The notes: generated from the letters alone by a model not told the origin. A stretch of 64,000 nucleotides of DNA from JANQIO01 sp036351375 (GCA_036351375.1 JAZBOY010000150.1:42512-106511), one strand, 5' to 3'; positions 18,417-26,571 are shown, counted from the stretch's first letter. A program made the numbers and translations.

Positions 18417-19130
18417 TTATTCATCCCAATCCAGATCGTACTCATCGTCAGCGAAATCCTCCAGCGGCGGAATGCCATTGTTCAGGAAAGTCGCGCGCGC
18501 CTGCAGGTAGGCGCTGCGCATGAACACGTATTCGTCGCCGGTGATCAGGTCGTCGTAGTCCAGCAAGCCGGCGCGGAAGCTGATCGCCTCCACTGTCCAG
18601 AAGGCGTACGCCGAGTCGGTATTCCAGGCGACGGCGGGAATCGAGGCGTAGGTGTCCACAAAATAGCCGGTGGCACTCCGCACCGTCCGGGGCCCGAAGA
18701 ACGGCAGGATCACGTAGGGCCCGCTGTCAAAACCCCAGACCATCAGGGTCTGGCCAAAGTCAGCGCGCTGCACCTCGATGCCCATACGGGTTGCCACGTC
18801 GAACAGACCGAATACGCCTACCGTGGTGTTGACCATGAAGCGGCCGGTGCTGATCGCCGCGGAATCGGGGCGACCCTGCAGCAACGAGTTGATGAAGCGA
18901 TTGACCTCGTAAATGTTGGCCACGGCATTGGCCACGCTGCGCTCCGCTGCGTCAGGCATTACCTTGGCATAGCTGCTGGACACCGGGCGCAGTAGTGTCC
19001 GGTCAAAGAAGCGGTTGAACGCGAAGATCTTGCGGTTCGTGGACTCCCAGGGGTCTATTTCGCTCATATCCTGCTGCCCCATTGCCAGGGAAGCATGGAC
19101 GGACAGCAGCAGGGCAAGGAGCAAGCGCAT
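18417..19130 (-). CDS. mlaA: MlaA/VacJ-family outer-membrane phospholipid-transport protein lacking a lipobox
   Basis: 237 residues from ATG 19130. MlaA sits in the outer membrane with porins and removes misplaced phospholipid from the outer leaflet, passing it to MlaC. Family features are clear: DPWESTNRKIFAFNRFFD, the amphipathic ring region, GFDSGPYVILPFFGPRTVRSATG and the acidic tail. The N-terminus RLLLALLLSVHASLAMGQQ is a signal peptide, but it has no cysteine where classical MlaA has its lipobox, so this version would not be lipidated. mlaBCDEF are not nearby. The start is supported by the hydrophobic N-terminus; the longer in-frame form beginning CPPPM at 19145 is less likely. Confidence 0.88.
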   Translation of the reverse strand: MRLLLALLLSVHASLAMGQQDMSEIDPWESTNRKIFAFNRFFDRTLLRPVSSSYAKVMPDAAERSVANAVANIYEVNRFINSLLQGRPDSAAISTGRFMVNTTVGVFGLFDVATRMGIEVQRADFGQTLMVWGFDSGPYVILPFFGPRTVRSATGYFVDTYASIPAVAWNTDSAYAFWTVEAISFRAGLLDYDDLITGDEYVFMRSAYLQARATFLNNGIPPLEDFADDEYDLDWDE

Positions 19131-19374
19131 TGGGGGCGGGCACACGGGTCGATAAGGTTTTGAGCAGCGAGTACGCTACCACACCGCTGTGATGAAGTAA
19201 CCGCCGCCCACTATGCGAATTAGTCAGCGTCGAGCCCCTCCGGGTTCCGGTCGAACACTGCGGATTATTCGATGCTTTGCGCAGGGAATACCGACTTGTT
19301 TCGCCGGGTTACAGCTCTACAGTACGCGAGCTGTTGTTGCAGCCATTAGAACGAGTGAACAAGGAACCCAATCC

Positions 19375-19560
19375 ATGACCCAACAACAATCTGAAACCGT
19401 CAAAAGTGAAGTGACCGCCGCTATCGAGGGCGATACCAGCCCCTTTGTACGCATGCTGGAAGAGCCGATGTGGCAGGCGATTTTTGCTTCCGTGACCACC
19501 ATCAGCCTGTTTGGCTTTGTGGTCAGCGGCATCTGGCTGATGGACGCCATCGTCAACTAG
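19375..19560 (+). CDS. Small single-span membrane protein (61 residues)
   Basis: ATG 19375 is preceded by AAGGAACCC. The product has a hydrophilic acidic N-terminus (TQQQSETVKSEVTAAIEG) and one membrane segment near residues 36-58 (IFASVTTISLFGFVVSGIWL). No family recognised. It stands alone between mlaA (divergent) and a hairpin at 19557-19588 that probably ends its transcript. An independent ribosome site and terminator argue that it is a real gene. Confidence 0.65.
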   Translation: MTQQQSETVKSEVTAAIEGDTSPFVRMLEEPMWQAIFASVTTISLFGFVVSGIWLMDAIVN

Positions 19561-19588
19561 GGCACCTCTGATTACTGCGGTGCCCTAG
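19557..19588 (+). terminator. Probable terminator after the small membrane protein
   Basis: Exact 10-bp inverted repeat CTAGGGCACC / GGTGCCCTAG with a 12-base loop, overlapping the stop codon. It is followed by GTGTTTTGG, which has only a weak T-run. Confidence 0.55.
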
Positions 19589-19704
19589 GTGTTTTGGCTG
19601 CGCTGCCTGTCATGGGCAGCGAGTTCCCAGACCAGCCTCTTCCCCACCCCCGGAATCTGGCACAATGCGTCCCTTCGATAATTTACGGGGCGTCGATACC
19701 GGCC

Positions 19705-21081
19705 ATGGCTGAACAATTCAAGGAACAGGGCGGCGTCGCCACGATGGATCCGTCCTGGTTCCGTCGCTGGATGACCTCCAGGATCATGACCCGCGCTGTG
19801 CAGGTCTCTACCCTGGAAGAAAAACGCCGGCAGACAGAGCAAAAGCGCCGTGCGGAAAACACGCCCCATCGGGTGCTCTACTTCCACCAGGTCGATGACG
19901 GCTACAGCCACCTTGCGGCGCAATTGCTGGCGGCGTTTGCATCCCGCTATGACGTCGAGCTGCAGTGCTACCTGGTGCGCGGCCCCACGGGTGCCAATGC
20001 CCCGGAGCCTGACCTCTTGTCGAGGCTTTCGCGCTATGAGGCCTTTCATATTGCGCCCGGTTACGGCCTTGCCTTCCCGCAACACGAGGCGGCGCCGCAC
20101 GCCGAACTCATCAGGCAGGCAGAAGCCATACTGGCGGCCCAGGATTCGGCCGGTTTCATTGGGTGCGCTACCGCCGTGGGTGAAGCGCTCTGGAATGACG
20201 ATGTGGCTGCACTGGCGGCACTCGCGGAGGCGCATGGTGCTGCCTCCGACCAGGAAGCGGGTGATGCTATCAGCGCGGGCGAAGCACGCCGCAGGGAACT
20301 AAAGCACTACTCGGGCGCCATGTTCTACTACGGCGGAGAGTGGTACTGGGGGGTGGATCGCCTCTACCACCTCGAGGAGCGGCTGGCGGGCCTGGGAGCA
20401 GACCTTCAACCCGGAGCGCCACTGCTGGCGCCGCGGCCCGAGGTCGACCCCGGCCCCATAAAGGATGCCGGCACCCTCACACTGGAAATCTTTCCCTCCC
20501 TGCGCAGCCCCTACACCGCCGTGGTGTTCGATCGGGCGGTGCAGCTTGCGGCCGACTCCGGCGTCAAGCTGGTGATGCGCCCGGTACTGCCGATGGTCAT
20601 GCGCGGCGTGCCCGCGACGCGCGAAAAGGGCTTTTACATTTTCACCGACACGGCCCGCGAAGCCCGGGCGGCGGGCGTGCCTTTCGGCAACTTCTATGAC
20701 CCCATCGGCAACCCGGTGCGCAACTGCTATTCCCTCTACCCCTGGGCCGAGCAGCAGGGCAAGGGTGTCGAGCTGTTCAGCAGCTTCCTGAGGTATGCCT
20801 TTGCCGAGGGTGTGAACACCAATCGGCAGTCAGGTTTGCGGCGCGTGGTCGAGGCGGCGGGTCTCGACTGGCAAGAGGCCCGGCAGCATCTGGGGGACCC
20901 GAGCTGGGAAGCCCTGCTGGAGCAGAACCGGCTGGCCATGTATGAAGCCGGCCTGTGGGGCGTTCCGAGCTTCCGACTGCTGGATGCGGCGGGGCGGTCA
21001 CTGCTGGCCATCTGGGGCCAGGACCGCCTGTGGCTGGTCGCACAGGAGATCAGGCATCAGCTGGCTGCGAAGGCCGGTTGA
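19705..21081 (+). CDS. DsbA-like thioredoxin-fold protein, two domains (HCCA-isomerase/kappa-GST type)
   Basis: 458 residues from ATG 19705 (ATG 19744 is an alternative start). Two thioredoxin-fold halves are visible. The first begins HRVLYFHQVDDGYSHLAAQL near residue 50. The second begins TLEIFPSLRSPYTAVVFDRA near residue 250 and ends with GLWGVPSFRLLDAAGRSLLAIWGQDRL. The cis-proline loop GVPSF and the SPYT start motif are those of DsbA-family enzymes such as 2-hydroxychromene-2-carboxylate isomerase. No CxxC is present in either half, so thiol oxidation is unlikely; a glutathione-dependent isomerase or conjugation role is more probable (inference). The next gene, a GST-like protein, follows 42 bases later and probably works with it. 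Confidence 0.8.
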   Translation: MAEQFKEQGGVATMDPSWFRRWMTSRIMTRAVQVSTLEEKRRQTEQKRRAENTPHRVLYFHQVDDGYSHLAAQLLAAFASRYDVELQCYLVRGPTGANAPEPDLLSRLSRYEAFHIAPGYGLAFPQHEAAPHAELIRQAEAILAAQDSAGFIGCATAVGEALWNDDVAALAALAEAHGAASDQEAGDAISAGEARRRELKHYSGAMFYYGGEWYWGVDRLYHLEERLAGLGADLQPGAPLLAPRPEVDPGPIKDAGTLTLEIFPSLRSPYTAVVFDRAVQLAADSGVKLVMRPVLPMVMRGVPATREKGFYIFTDTAREARAAGVPFGNFYDPIGNPVRNCYSLYPWAEQQGKGVELFSSFLRYAFAEGVNTNRQSGLRRVVEAAGLDWQEARQHLGDPSWEALLEQNRLAMYEAGLWGVPSFRLLDAAGRSLLAIWGQDRLWLVAQEIRHQLAAKAG

Positions 21082-21123
21082 GCACTCGCAGCGGCTTTCC
21101 GGCAATGACAGGGAGCAACTAGC

Positions 21124-22161
21124 ATGACCGCACCACAACCGATTCGGCTGGTGGGCGCCACCGGCTCGCCCTACACCCAGAAAATGGTCGCGTTGCTGCG
21201 CTACCGGCGCATTCCCTATGCGATCACCTGGGGGGGCGTTGAGGCCGCCTGTGACGCCCTCGGTGTGCAAAGGCCGCGGCCCGTGTTGATGCCCACCTTC
21301 TTTTTCGAGGATGCCGGTGAGTTGCAAGCGGTCGTCGATTCCACGCCCATTATTCGCCGCCTGGAGCAAGACTTCGAGGGGCGTTCAGTGCTGCCCAATG
21401 ACCCGGCACTGGCATTTATCGACTACCTGATCGAGGACTTCGGCGACGAGTGGTGCACCAAGTACATGTTCCACTACCGCTGGCATGCCGAGGCCGACGC
21501 CGACAATGCCGGCACCAGGCTGCCGCTGGCCATGGATGTGAGCATGCCGGCCGAGCAGCTGGCCCGATTCAAGGCCGCTTTCAGCGAACGCCAGATCGGC
21601 AGGCTTTACGTGGTAGGTTCCAATGACAGCACCGCCCCGGTGATTGATGCCAGCTATCGCCGGTTTCTTGCGGCTATGGAAGCACACCTGGCCAATCAGC
21701 ATTTCATGCTCGGCGGGCGCCCCGGCGCGGGTGACTTTGGGCTGTATGGCCAGCTCTCGCAGCTGGTGGGATTCGACCCTACCCCCCGCGCGGTCGCCCA
21801 CGAGGTGTCTCCGCGCACCGTGGCCTGGGTGGACAGGCTCGCTGACCAGGGGGGGCTGGAACCGTCACCGGACGATTGGCTGCCAGTGGAACAGCAAGCT
21901 GCATCACTCAAAGGCCTGCTTGCTGAAATCGGCTATGTCTACGCACCCGCGCTGCTGGCTAATGCCCGCGCCGTGGCGGCCCGTGACGAGCGTTGGGAGT
22001 GCACTATCGATGGCGTCACCTGGAGCCAGCAAACCTTCCCCTACCAGGCCAAGTGCCTGCAGTGGATTCGCGAGCGATACCAGGGTCTGGCGGTGGCCGA
22101 TCGGGCCCGCGTCGACGCCGTGCTGGCAGGCACCGGCGTGGAAGCCATGCTGGTGGATTGA
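21124..22161 (+). CDS. Glutathione S-transferase-like protein
   Basis: 345 residues. The N-terminal thioredoxin-like domain shows VGATGSPYTQKMVALLRYRRIPY and, near residues 58-80, a cis-Pro/substrate region (LMPTFFFEDAGE...VVDSTPIIRRLE) matching the GST glutathione site (VDSTPI). A helical C-terminal domain follows (GGRPGAGDFGLYGQLSQLVGFDP). The protein is about 120 residues longer than common GSTs; the extra C-terminal part (ANARAVAARDERWECTIDG...) is unassigned. It is 42 bases downstream of the DsbA-like gene, and such pairs recur in marine gammaproteobacteria as far as I recall. Substrate unknown. Confidence 0.85.
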   Translation: MTAPQPIRLVGATGSPYTQKMVALLRYRRIPYAITWGGVEAACDALGVQRPRPVLMPTFFFEDAGELQAVVDSTPIIRRLEQDFEGRSVLPNDPALAFIDYLIEDFGDEWCTKYMFHYRWHAEADADNAGTRLPLAMDVSMPAEQLARFKAAFSERQIGRLYVVGSNDSTAPVIDASYRRFLAAMEAHLANQHFMLGGRPGAGDFGLYGQLSQLVGFDPTPRAVAHEVSPRTVAWVDRLADQGGLEPSPDDWLPVEQQAASLKGLLAEIGYVYAPALLANARAVAARDERWECTIDGVTWSQQTFPYQAKCLQWIRERYQGLAVADRARVDAVLAGTGVEAMLVD

Positions 22162-22260
22162 GCCCGCGTTTGCGATAGAACGAGCCCCGGGCGAGCCAGG
22201 CCGGATTGCATTTCATAAAGCGCCGTGAAAAGGTCGGGTCACGAAGCGGGGGATTTCCAT

Positions 22261-23460
22261 ATGATGATACTGCGCTACCTGTGCGGTATTGGCCTCACCC
22301 TGGTGCTGATGGCCTGTGGCGGCGGGGGAGGCGGCGGCAGCACGGCCGCAGCGCCTGTCATTCCCTCGACGCCCGGCGCTATCCCACCCTATGAGTACTC
22401 GCCCCCCGAGGACATCCAGGACGGCTGGCCGGTCAGCAAGCTCGAGGATCAGCAGCTCGACACCGATCGCATCACCCGCACCGTCGATCGCATGGTGCAG
22501 GGCGAGCTGGAGGGTATCGACGCCATCGCCATCGCCCGCCGTGGCGAACTGGTGCTGGTGGAGCGCTTTGCCCGGGAGCTCGACCAGTTCGACCAGTGGA
22601 TCGGCAACCGCGACCCGGAACGCCACGTGCTGCACTCGGCCAGCAAGAGTTTTACCTCGGCGCTGATTGGGATCGCCATCGACCAGGGTTATTTCGGTGG
22701 CACAGAGGTGCCCTACCTGCAGGTGTTCGACTATGCCTCATACGACAACAATGACCCGCGCAAGGCCAATATCACCCTCGAGGACGTGCTCACCATGCGC
22801 CTCGGTATCGAGTGGGACGAGTGGAGCGAGCCCTACACCAGTAATCGCAATGACCTCGTGGCCCTGACCCAGCAATACCAGGACTGGACCAAGGCACTGC
22901 TGGACCGGCCAATGGCGGCGCAGCCCGGCACTGTCTACGCCTACAACACCGCCGCCACCAACTCCCTGTGTGATGCCCTGTCGCAGGTGACGGGCATGAG
23001 CACGGACGAGTTCTCCGCGCGCTTCCTGTTCGAGCCCCTGCAAATGAGCAGTGCGCTGTGGGACAACACGCCCACCGGCCACTGTGTAGGGGGCAGCGGC
23101 CTGTTCCTCACCGCCCGGGACATGGCCAAGTTCGGCCAGCTGTTCCTTGATGACGGCCAGTGGCAGGGGCAGCAGATCATCAGTGCCGACTGGGTAGAAC
23201 GCTCGGTGACCCGCGCCGTCGATTTCAGCGGCCAGTACACCAGCGGCTACGGTTACCAGTGGTGGCTGGGGGAGTTTCGCGAGGGTAGCCGCCGCTACCC
23301 GTTCTACTTTGCCAACGGCTATGGCGGCCAGAACCTGGTCGTCATCGAGGAACTGGAGCTGGTGGTGGCGATTTTTGCCCAGAACTACGAAAACAATCTG
23401 CACTGGCTGCCCCAGCAGATCATCGAACGCGATATCATTCCCGCCGTGCTCGACCGCTGA
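22261..23460 (+). CDS. Lipoprotein serine hydrolase, class C beta-lactamase fold
   Basis: 399 residues from ATG 22261 (CGGGGGA upstream). The N-terminus ILRYLCGIGLTLVLMACGG is a lipoprotein signal with lipobox LMAC, followed by a glycine linker. The serine-hydrolase fold is marked by SASKSFTS (SxxK nucleophile and lysine) near residue 131, the YAYNTAAT tyrosine motif near residue 235 and a C-terminal strand near NGYGGQNLVVIEE. This family includes esterases, D-amino peptidases and penicillin-binding-like enzymes; true beta-lactamase activity is not implied. It is followed by an ABC exporter 111 bases downstream on the same strand. Confidence 0.88.
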   Translation: MMILRYLCGIGLTLVLMACGGGGGGGSTAAAPVIPSTPGAIPPYEYSPPEDIQDGWPVSKLEDQQLDTDRITRTVDRMVQGELEGIDAIAIARRGELVLVERFARELDQFDQWIGNRDPERHVLHSASKSFTSALIGIAIDQGYFGGTEVPYLQVFDYASYDNNDPRKANITLEDVLTMRLGIEWDEWSEPYTSNRNDLVALTQQYQDWTKALLDRPMAAQPGTVYAYNTAATNSLCDALSQVTGMSTDEFSARFLFEPLQMSSALWDNTPTGHCVGGSGLFLTARDMAKFGQLFLDDGQWQGQQIISADWVERSVTRAVDFSGQYTSGYGYQWWLGEFREGSRRYPFYFANGYGGQNLVVIEELELVVAIFAQNYENNLHWLPQQIIERDIIPAVLDR

Positions 23461-23571
23461 GCCCTGGCGCTGACCCCGGTCAAGCGCCGTAACAGCTGCG
23501 CCGGGATAGACATCACCCGATCCGGCACCCCACAACTCTGACAAGGAGCGCCCGCGTTCGCGCTGACACCC

Positions 23572-25395
23572 ATGTTCGCCCTGTTTGAAAAATTCGTAGA
23601 GCCCTTCCCCCCGGAACCGCCGGCACGGCCGCCGTCTTCCCTGTGGGCCTTCTGCTGGCACTACACAAGGGGCGTGTGGCCGTGGCTGGCGGTGATGTCG
23701 GTGCTGGTGGCGGTGGTGGCGGTCATCGAAGTCAGTCTGTTCGGCTTCCTCGGCAATATCGTCGACTGGTTGTCCACGGCGGATCGAGAGACCTTCCTGC
23801 AGGAGGAGGGCGATACCCTGCTGTGGGTTTCGCTGCTGGTGTTGGTCGCCTTGCCGGCGCTGAACCTGGCGGCGTCGCTGGTGATGCACCAAAGCCTGAT
23901 GGGCAACTATCCCATGCGCATACGCTGGATGGCGCACCAGTACCTGTTGCGGCAGAGCTTCGGCTTCTACCAGGACGAGTTCGCCGGCCGGGTGGCCACC
24001 AAGGTCATGCAATCGGCCCTGGCAGTACGCGATGCGGTGATGAAGCTGGCCGATGTGATGGTCTACGTGTCGGTCTATTTCCTGGGCGCGATGCTGCTGG
24101 TGGCGACCTTCGATTTCTGGCTGATGCTGCCGTTCCTGGTCTGGCTGGTGATCTACGGGCTTGTTCTCAGGCGCCTGCTGCCGCGCATGCACCAGGTGGC
24201 GGAGGAGCAGGCCCACGCCCGTTCCACCATGACCGGGCGCGTGGTCGACAGCTACACCAACATCATGACGGTCAAGCTGTTTGCCCACACGCGGCAGGAA
24301 GAGAACTACGCCCGCGACAGTATGCGCGGCTTCCTCCGCACCGTGTACGACATGATGCGCCTGGCCACGCGGCTGGAGGTCTCTATCGACTTTATCAATG
24401 CCGTGCTGCTGTTCGCGGTGGGGGCGGTGTCGATCTGGTCCTGGCTGCAGGGCGGCACCAGCGTGGGCGGCATTGCGGTAGCCATTGGCCTGGTGCTGCG
24501 CCTGCACGGCATGTCTCACTGGATCATGTGGGAGCTTTCGGGCCTGTTTGAAAACATGGGCACCGCCCACGACGGTATGAACACCATCTCACGGGTGCAG
24601 ATGGTCACCGATGTTCCCGATGCGCCACCGATGCAGGTGAGCGACGGTCGCATCGACTTCGAGCAGGTGTCGTTCCACTACGGTAAGGGCAGCGGCGTGA
24701 TCGATGAGTTCTCGCTGCATATCCAGCCTGGCGAGAAGGTGGGTATTGTCGGCCGCTCCGGCGCGGGCAAGACCACCCTGATGAACGTGCTGCTGCGGCT
24801 GTTTGATCTCGAGGGCGGGCGCATCCTGATCGACGGCCAGGACATTTCCCGGGTCAGCCAGGAAAGCCTGCGCGCCCAGATCGGTGTGGTCAGCCAGGAT
24901 ACGGCCCTGCTGCATCGCAGCATTCGCGAGAATATTGCCTACGGCAGCCAGCATGCCGGCGAGGAGCAGGTGATCAGCGCCGCCCGCCGAGCCAACGCTC
25001 ACGACTTCATCAGCCAGCTCAGCGACCTGGACGGCCGCAGCGGCTATGACGCCCAGGTGGGAGAGCGAGGCGCCAAGCTCTCTGGCGGACAACGCCAGCG
25101 CATCGCCATTGCCCGCATGTTCCTGAAAGACGCTCCCATCCTGGTGCTGGACGAGGCCACCTCGGCGCTGGACTCCGAAGTAGAGGCTGCCATCCAGGAA
25201 AACCTGCTGCAGTTGATGGAGGGCAAAACCGTGCTGGCTATCGCCCACCGCCTGTCCACCATCTCGGCGCTGGATCGCCTGGTGGTCATGGACCAGGGGA
25301 GGATCATCGAGCAGGGCAGCCACGACGAACTGGTTGCTGCCGGGGGACTGTATGCCGACCTGTGGCGACGTCAGTCGGGTGGTTTCATAGCCTGA
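23572..25395 (+). CDS. ABC transporter, fused permease and ATPase (type IV exporter)
   Basis: 607 residues. Six transmembrane segments lie in residues ~25-310, followed by a nucleotide-binding domain with Walker A GRSGAGKTT near 394-402, signature LSGGQRQR near 503, Walker B ILVLDEATSALD near 523 and the switch histidine in AIAHRLS. This half-size layout is like MsbA or multidrug exporters and works as a homodimer (or a heterodimer with another half-transporter). The N-terminus FEKFVEPFPPEPPARPPSSL resembles a subgroup annotated only as multidrug ABC exporters. Substrate not determinable. No start alternatives are needed: the ATG at 23572 leads directly into the conserved N-terminus. Confidence 0.93.
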   Translation: MFALFEKFVEPFPPEPPARPPSSLWAFCWHYTRGVWPWLAVMSVLVAVVAVIEVSLFGFLGNIVDWLSTADRETFLQEEGDTLLWVSLLVLVALPALNLAASLVMHQSLMGNYPMRIRWMAHQYLLRQSFGFYQDEFAGRVATKVMQSALAVRDAVMKLADVMVYVSVYFLGAMLLVATFDFWLMLPFLVWLVIYGLVLRRLLPRMHQVAEEQAHARSTMTGRVVDSYTNIMTVKLFAHTRQEENYARDSMRGFLRTVYDMMRLATRLEVSIDFINAVLLFAVGAVSIWSWLQGGTSVGGIAVAIGLVLRLHGMSHWIMWELSGLFENMGTAHDGMNTISRVQMVTDVPDAPPMQVSDGRIDFEQVSFHYGKGSGVIDEFSLHIQPGEKVGIVGRSGAGKTTLMNVLLRLFDLEGGRILIDGQDISRVSQESLRAQIGVVSQDTALLHRSIRENIAYGSQHAGEEQVISAARRANAHDFISQLSDLDGRSGYDAQVGERGAKLSGGQRQRIAIARMFLKDAPILVLDEATSALDSEVEAAIQENLLQLMEGKTVLAIAHRLSTISALDRLVVMDQGRIIEQGSHDELVAAGGLYADLWRRQSGGFIA

Positions 25396-25528
25396 AAGCT
25401 GCCCGAAGTAAAAGTCCCTGAAAAAAATGTGAGCTTGTTTGGTCCGAACCCAATAACCCGGCGTACACTGAACATAACCTGAACGACAATGGACCTCAGG
25501 GGAGGTCTGCCACCAAGGGAGGTGTGCC

Positions 25529-26200
25529 ATGTTGTTTTTAGCGCGGTTCTATTTGACGGAAGGCCAGGCGCGCGGTGCAGTTGATGCACTCGTAGCGGCA
25601 GAAATGGAAAACGAGCGGATCGTCCTGCTTACGCCCGGAGACACGGGTGCGGCCGCTGCGGCCGTGCGCGCCGGAGGCATGCTGGGTGAACACGCAGGCT
25701 TCTATGCCGACCAGCTGGGGCAGGGCCACAGCCTGGTAGTGGTCAATCCGGCATTTGGCACCTCGAAAATCGTGACAGCGATCCTCGAAGAGCACAATCC
25801 GCTGCCCATCACTCACGAGCCGGCCCCAGAGCCGTTTGTGCCGTGGAGCGAAAAGCCGGCGGCGTTCTCCACGCTCCTGGGCCTGCCTGTGCTGACCAAG
25901 TCTGACACGCCGTTCTCGGATTTCTGGGGCCTTAAGACCAGCCAGGAAGGCACCAGCCATTTCTCACGCTGGCTCAAGCCGCTGTCACCGGGCTTCACCT
26001 TCTCGTCCATGCTGGGCATGTCCTTCAAGACCTCGGGCGACACGCCGCTGTCTTCCATGGTCGGGATGAGCACCAGCAGCAGCCGCAACGATGGCAAGGC
26101 GGGTTCCTTTGGCATGTCCTTCAAGACCAAGGGCAGCACGCCATTTTCATCCATGTTCGGGCTACCGCTGCTGACCAAGCGCAAGCACTTTTTGTATTGA
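25529..26200 (+). CDS. Unknown protein with a Phe-Ser-Ser-Met-Gly repeat tail, upstream of the antenna operon
   Basis: 223 residues from ATG 25529, with GGGAGG seven bases upstream. Residues 1-90 look like a small alpha/beta domain (LFLARFYLTEGQARGAVDAL, VVNPAFGTSKIVTAILEEH). From residue ~110 the chain becomes a degenerate repeat: AFSTLLGLPVLTK (112-124), TPFSDFWGLK (127-136), TFSSMLGMSFKTSG (157-170), TPLSSMVGM (172-180), FGMSFKTKG (194-202) and TPFSSMFGLPLLTK (204-217), then a basic-aromatic end KRKHFLY. There is no signal peptide or membrane segment. I recognise no named family. A terminator-like hairpin separates it from the antenna operon 203 bases downstream, so it probably has its own transcript; its position suggests, but does not show, a link to the photosystem. 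Confidence 0.75.
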   Translation: MLFLARFYLTEGQARGAVDALVAAEMENERIVLLTPGDTGAAAAAVRAGGMLGEHAGFYADQLGQGHSLVVVNPAFGTSKIVTAILEEHNPLPITHEPAPEPFVPWSEKPAAFSTLLGLPVLTKSDTPFSDFWGLKTSQEGTSHFSRWLKPLSPGFTFSSMLGMSFKTSGDTPLSSMVGMSTSSSRNDGKAGSFGMSFKTKGSTPFSSMFGLPLLTKRKHFLY

Positions 26201-26213
26201 TAACCTGCACTTA

Positions 26214-26240
26214 GGGTAGGGCGCCTGCGGGCGCCTACCC
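26214..26240 (+). terminator. Hairpin terminator candidate between the repeat-tail gene and puc
   Basis: GGGTAGGGCGCC and GGCGCCTACCC pair over 11 bases with one bulged G and a 4-base loop. A TATTTTT run follows at 26251-26257, ten bases past the stem. Confidence 0.5.
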
Positions 26241-26267
26241 GGCCTGCGGGTATTTTTGTGCCCGTAG

Positions 26268-26285
26268 TGTAAAGAAAATTGGACA
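26268..26285. promoter_or_regulatory. PpsR/CrtJ-type site (TGT-N12-ACA) upstream of pucB
   Basis: TGT at 26268-26270 and ACA at 26283-26285 are separated by exactly 12 bases, the consensus for the aerobic photosynthesis repressor PpsR/CrtJ. It ends 20 bases upstream of a perfect TTGACA. A second half-fitting site (TGT-N12-ATA) is at 26313-26330, over the -10 region. Confidence 0.6.
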
Positions 26286-26334
26286 GTTTAATTAGACAAT
26301 TAAACTTGACAATGTTAGGGAGCCCTCATAGGCT
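26279..26334 (+). promoter_or_regulatory. puc promoter with 13-bp repeats and exact 9-bp dyad
   Basis: A perfect -35 hexamer TTGACA (26306-26311) is followed 17 bases later by TAGGCT (26329-26334), a weak -10. Directly upstream, AGTTTAATT-AGAC-AATTAAACT is an exact 9-bp inverted repeat (26285-26306) touching the -35. The same bases form three 13-base steps, each with GACA at the same phase (26282, 26295 and 26308). The GTG of pucB lies about 68 bases beyond the -10. The leader carries a small hairpin GCTGC-TTT-GCAGC at 26351-26363. Confidence 0.6.
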
Positions 26335-26402
26335 CTGAATTACGCGAAAAGCTGCTTTGCAGCCGCTCCGCGACATAACCAACGGTATCGGAGGATGCAA
26401 TC

Positions 26403-26558
26403 GTGGAAACTGGTTCTGAAAAGGTATGGCCCACAGGCCTGACCATCAGGGAATCTGAAGAGATTCATAAGTACATTATCGATGGCTCGCGTGTTTTCTT
26501 CGTGATCGCCCTGATCGCGCACGCCCTGGCCTACGCATTGACCCCCTGGCTGGGTTGA
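26403..26558 (+). CDS. pucB: LH2 antenna beta polypeptide PucB
   Basis: 51 residues starting at GTG 26403, with GGAGG at 26390-26394; an ATG at 26395 is out of frame. The sequence contains TGLTIRESEEIHKYIIDGSR then VFFVIALIAHALAYALTPWLG. His22 (EIHKY) and His40 (IAHAL) are 18 residues apart, as in LH2 beta chains, where the first contacts B800 and the second ligates B850 bacteriochlorophyll. One membrane span lies at ~31-46 and the C-terminal TPWLG is typical. The match to LH2 beta is stronger than to LH1 (PufB). It forms alpha/beta heterodimers with PucA in the inner membrane. It is too short for ordinary ORF cut-offs. Translation is followed 13 bases later by pucA. Confidence 0.95.
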   Translation: METGSEKVWPTGLTIRESEEIHKYIIDGSRVFFVIALIAHALAYALTPWLG

Positions 26559-26571
26559 GGAGAACTGAGCA

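Noticed and set aside
22261..23460. Antibiotic-resistance beta-lactamase
   Set aside because: The fold is shared by many esterases and peptidases; the lipoprotein form and context do not indicate beta-lactam resistance.
22738..24570. 610-codon minus-strand open frame
   Set aside because: Antisense to the ABC exporter and serine hydrolase; Gln/His-rich product typical of a GC-rich shadow.
25396..25528. PpsR-type site upstream of the repeat-tail gene
   Set aside because: TGT trinucleotides occur, but none has ACA at the correct 12-base spacing.
26395..26442. ATG frame overlapping the start of pucB
   Set aside because: It stops after 15 codons and is out of frame; the GTG at 26403 gives the antenna protein at correct ribosome-site spacing.
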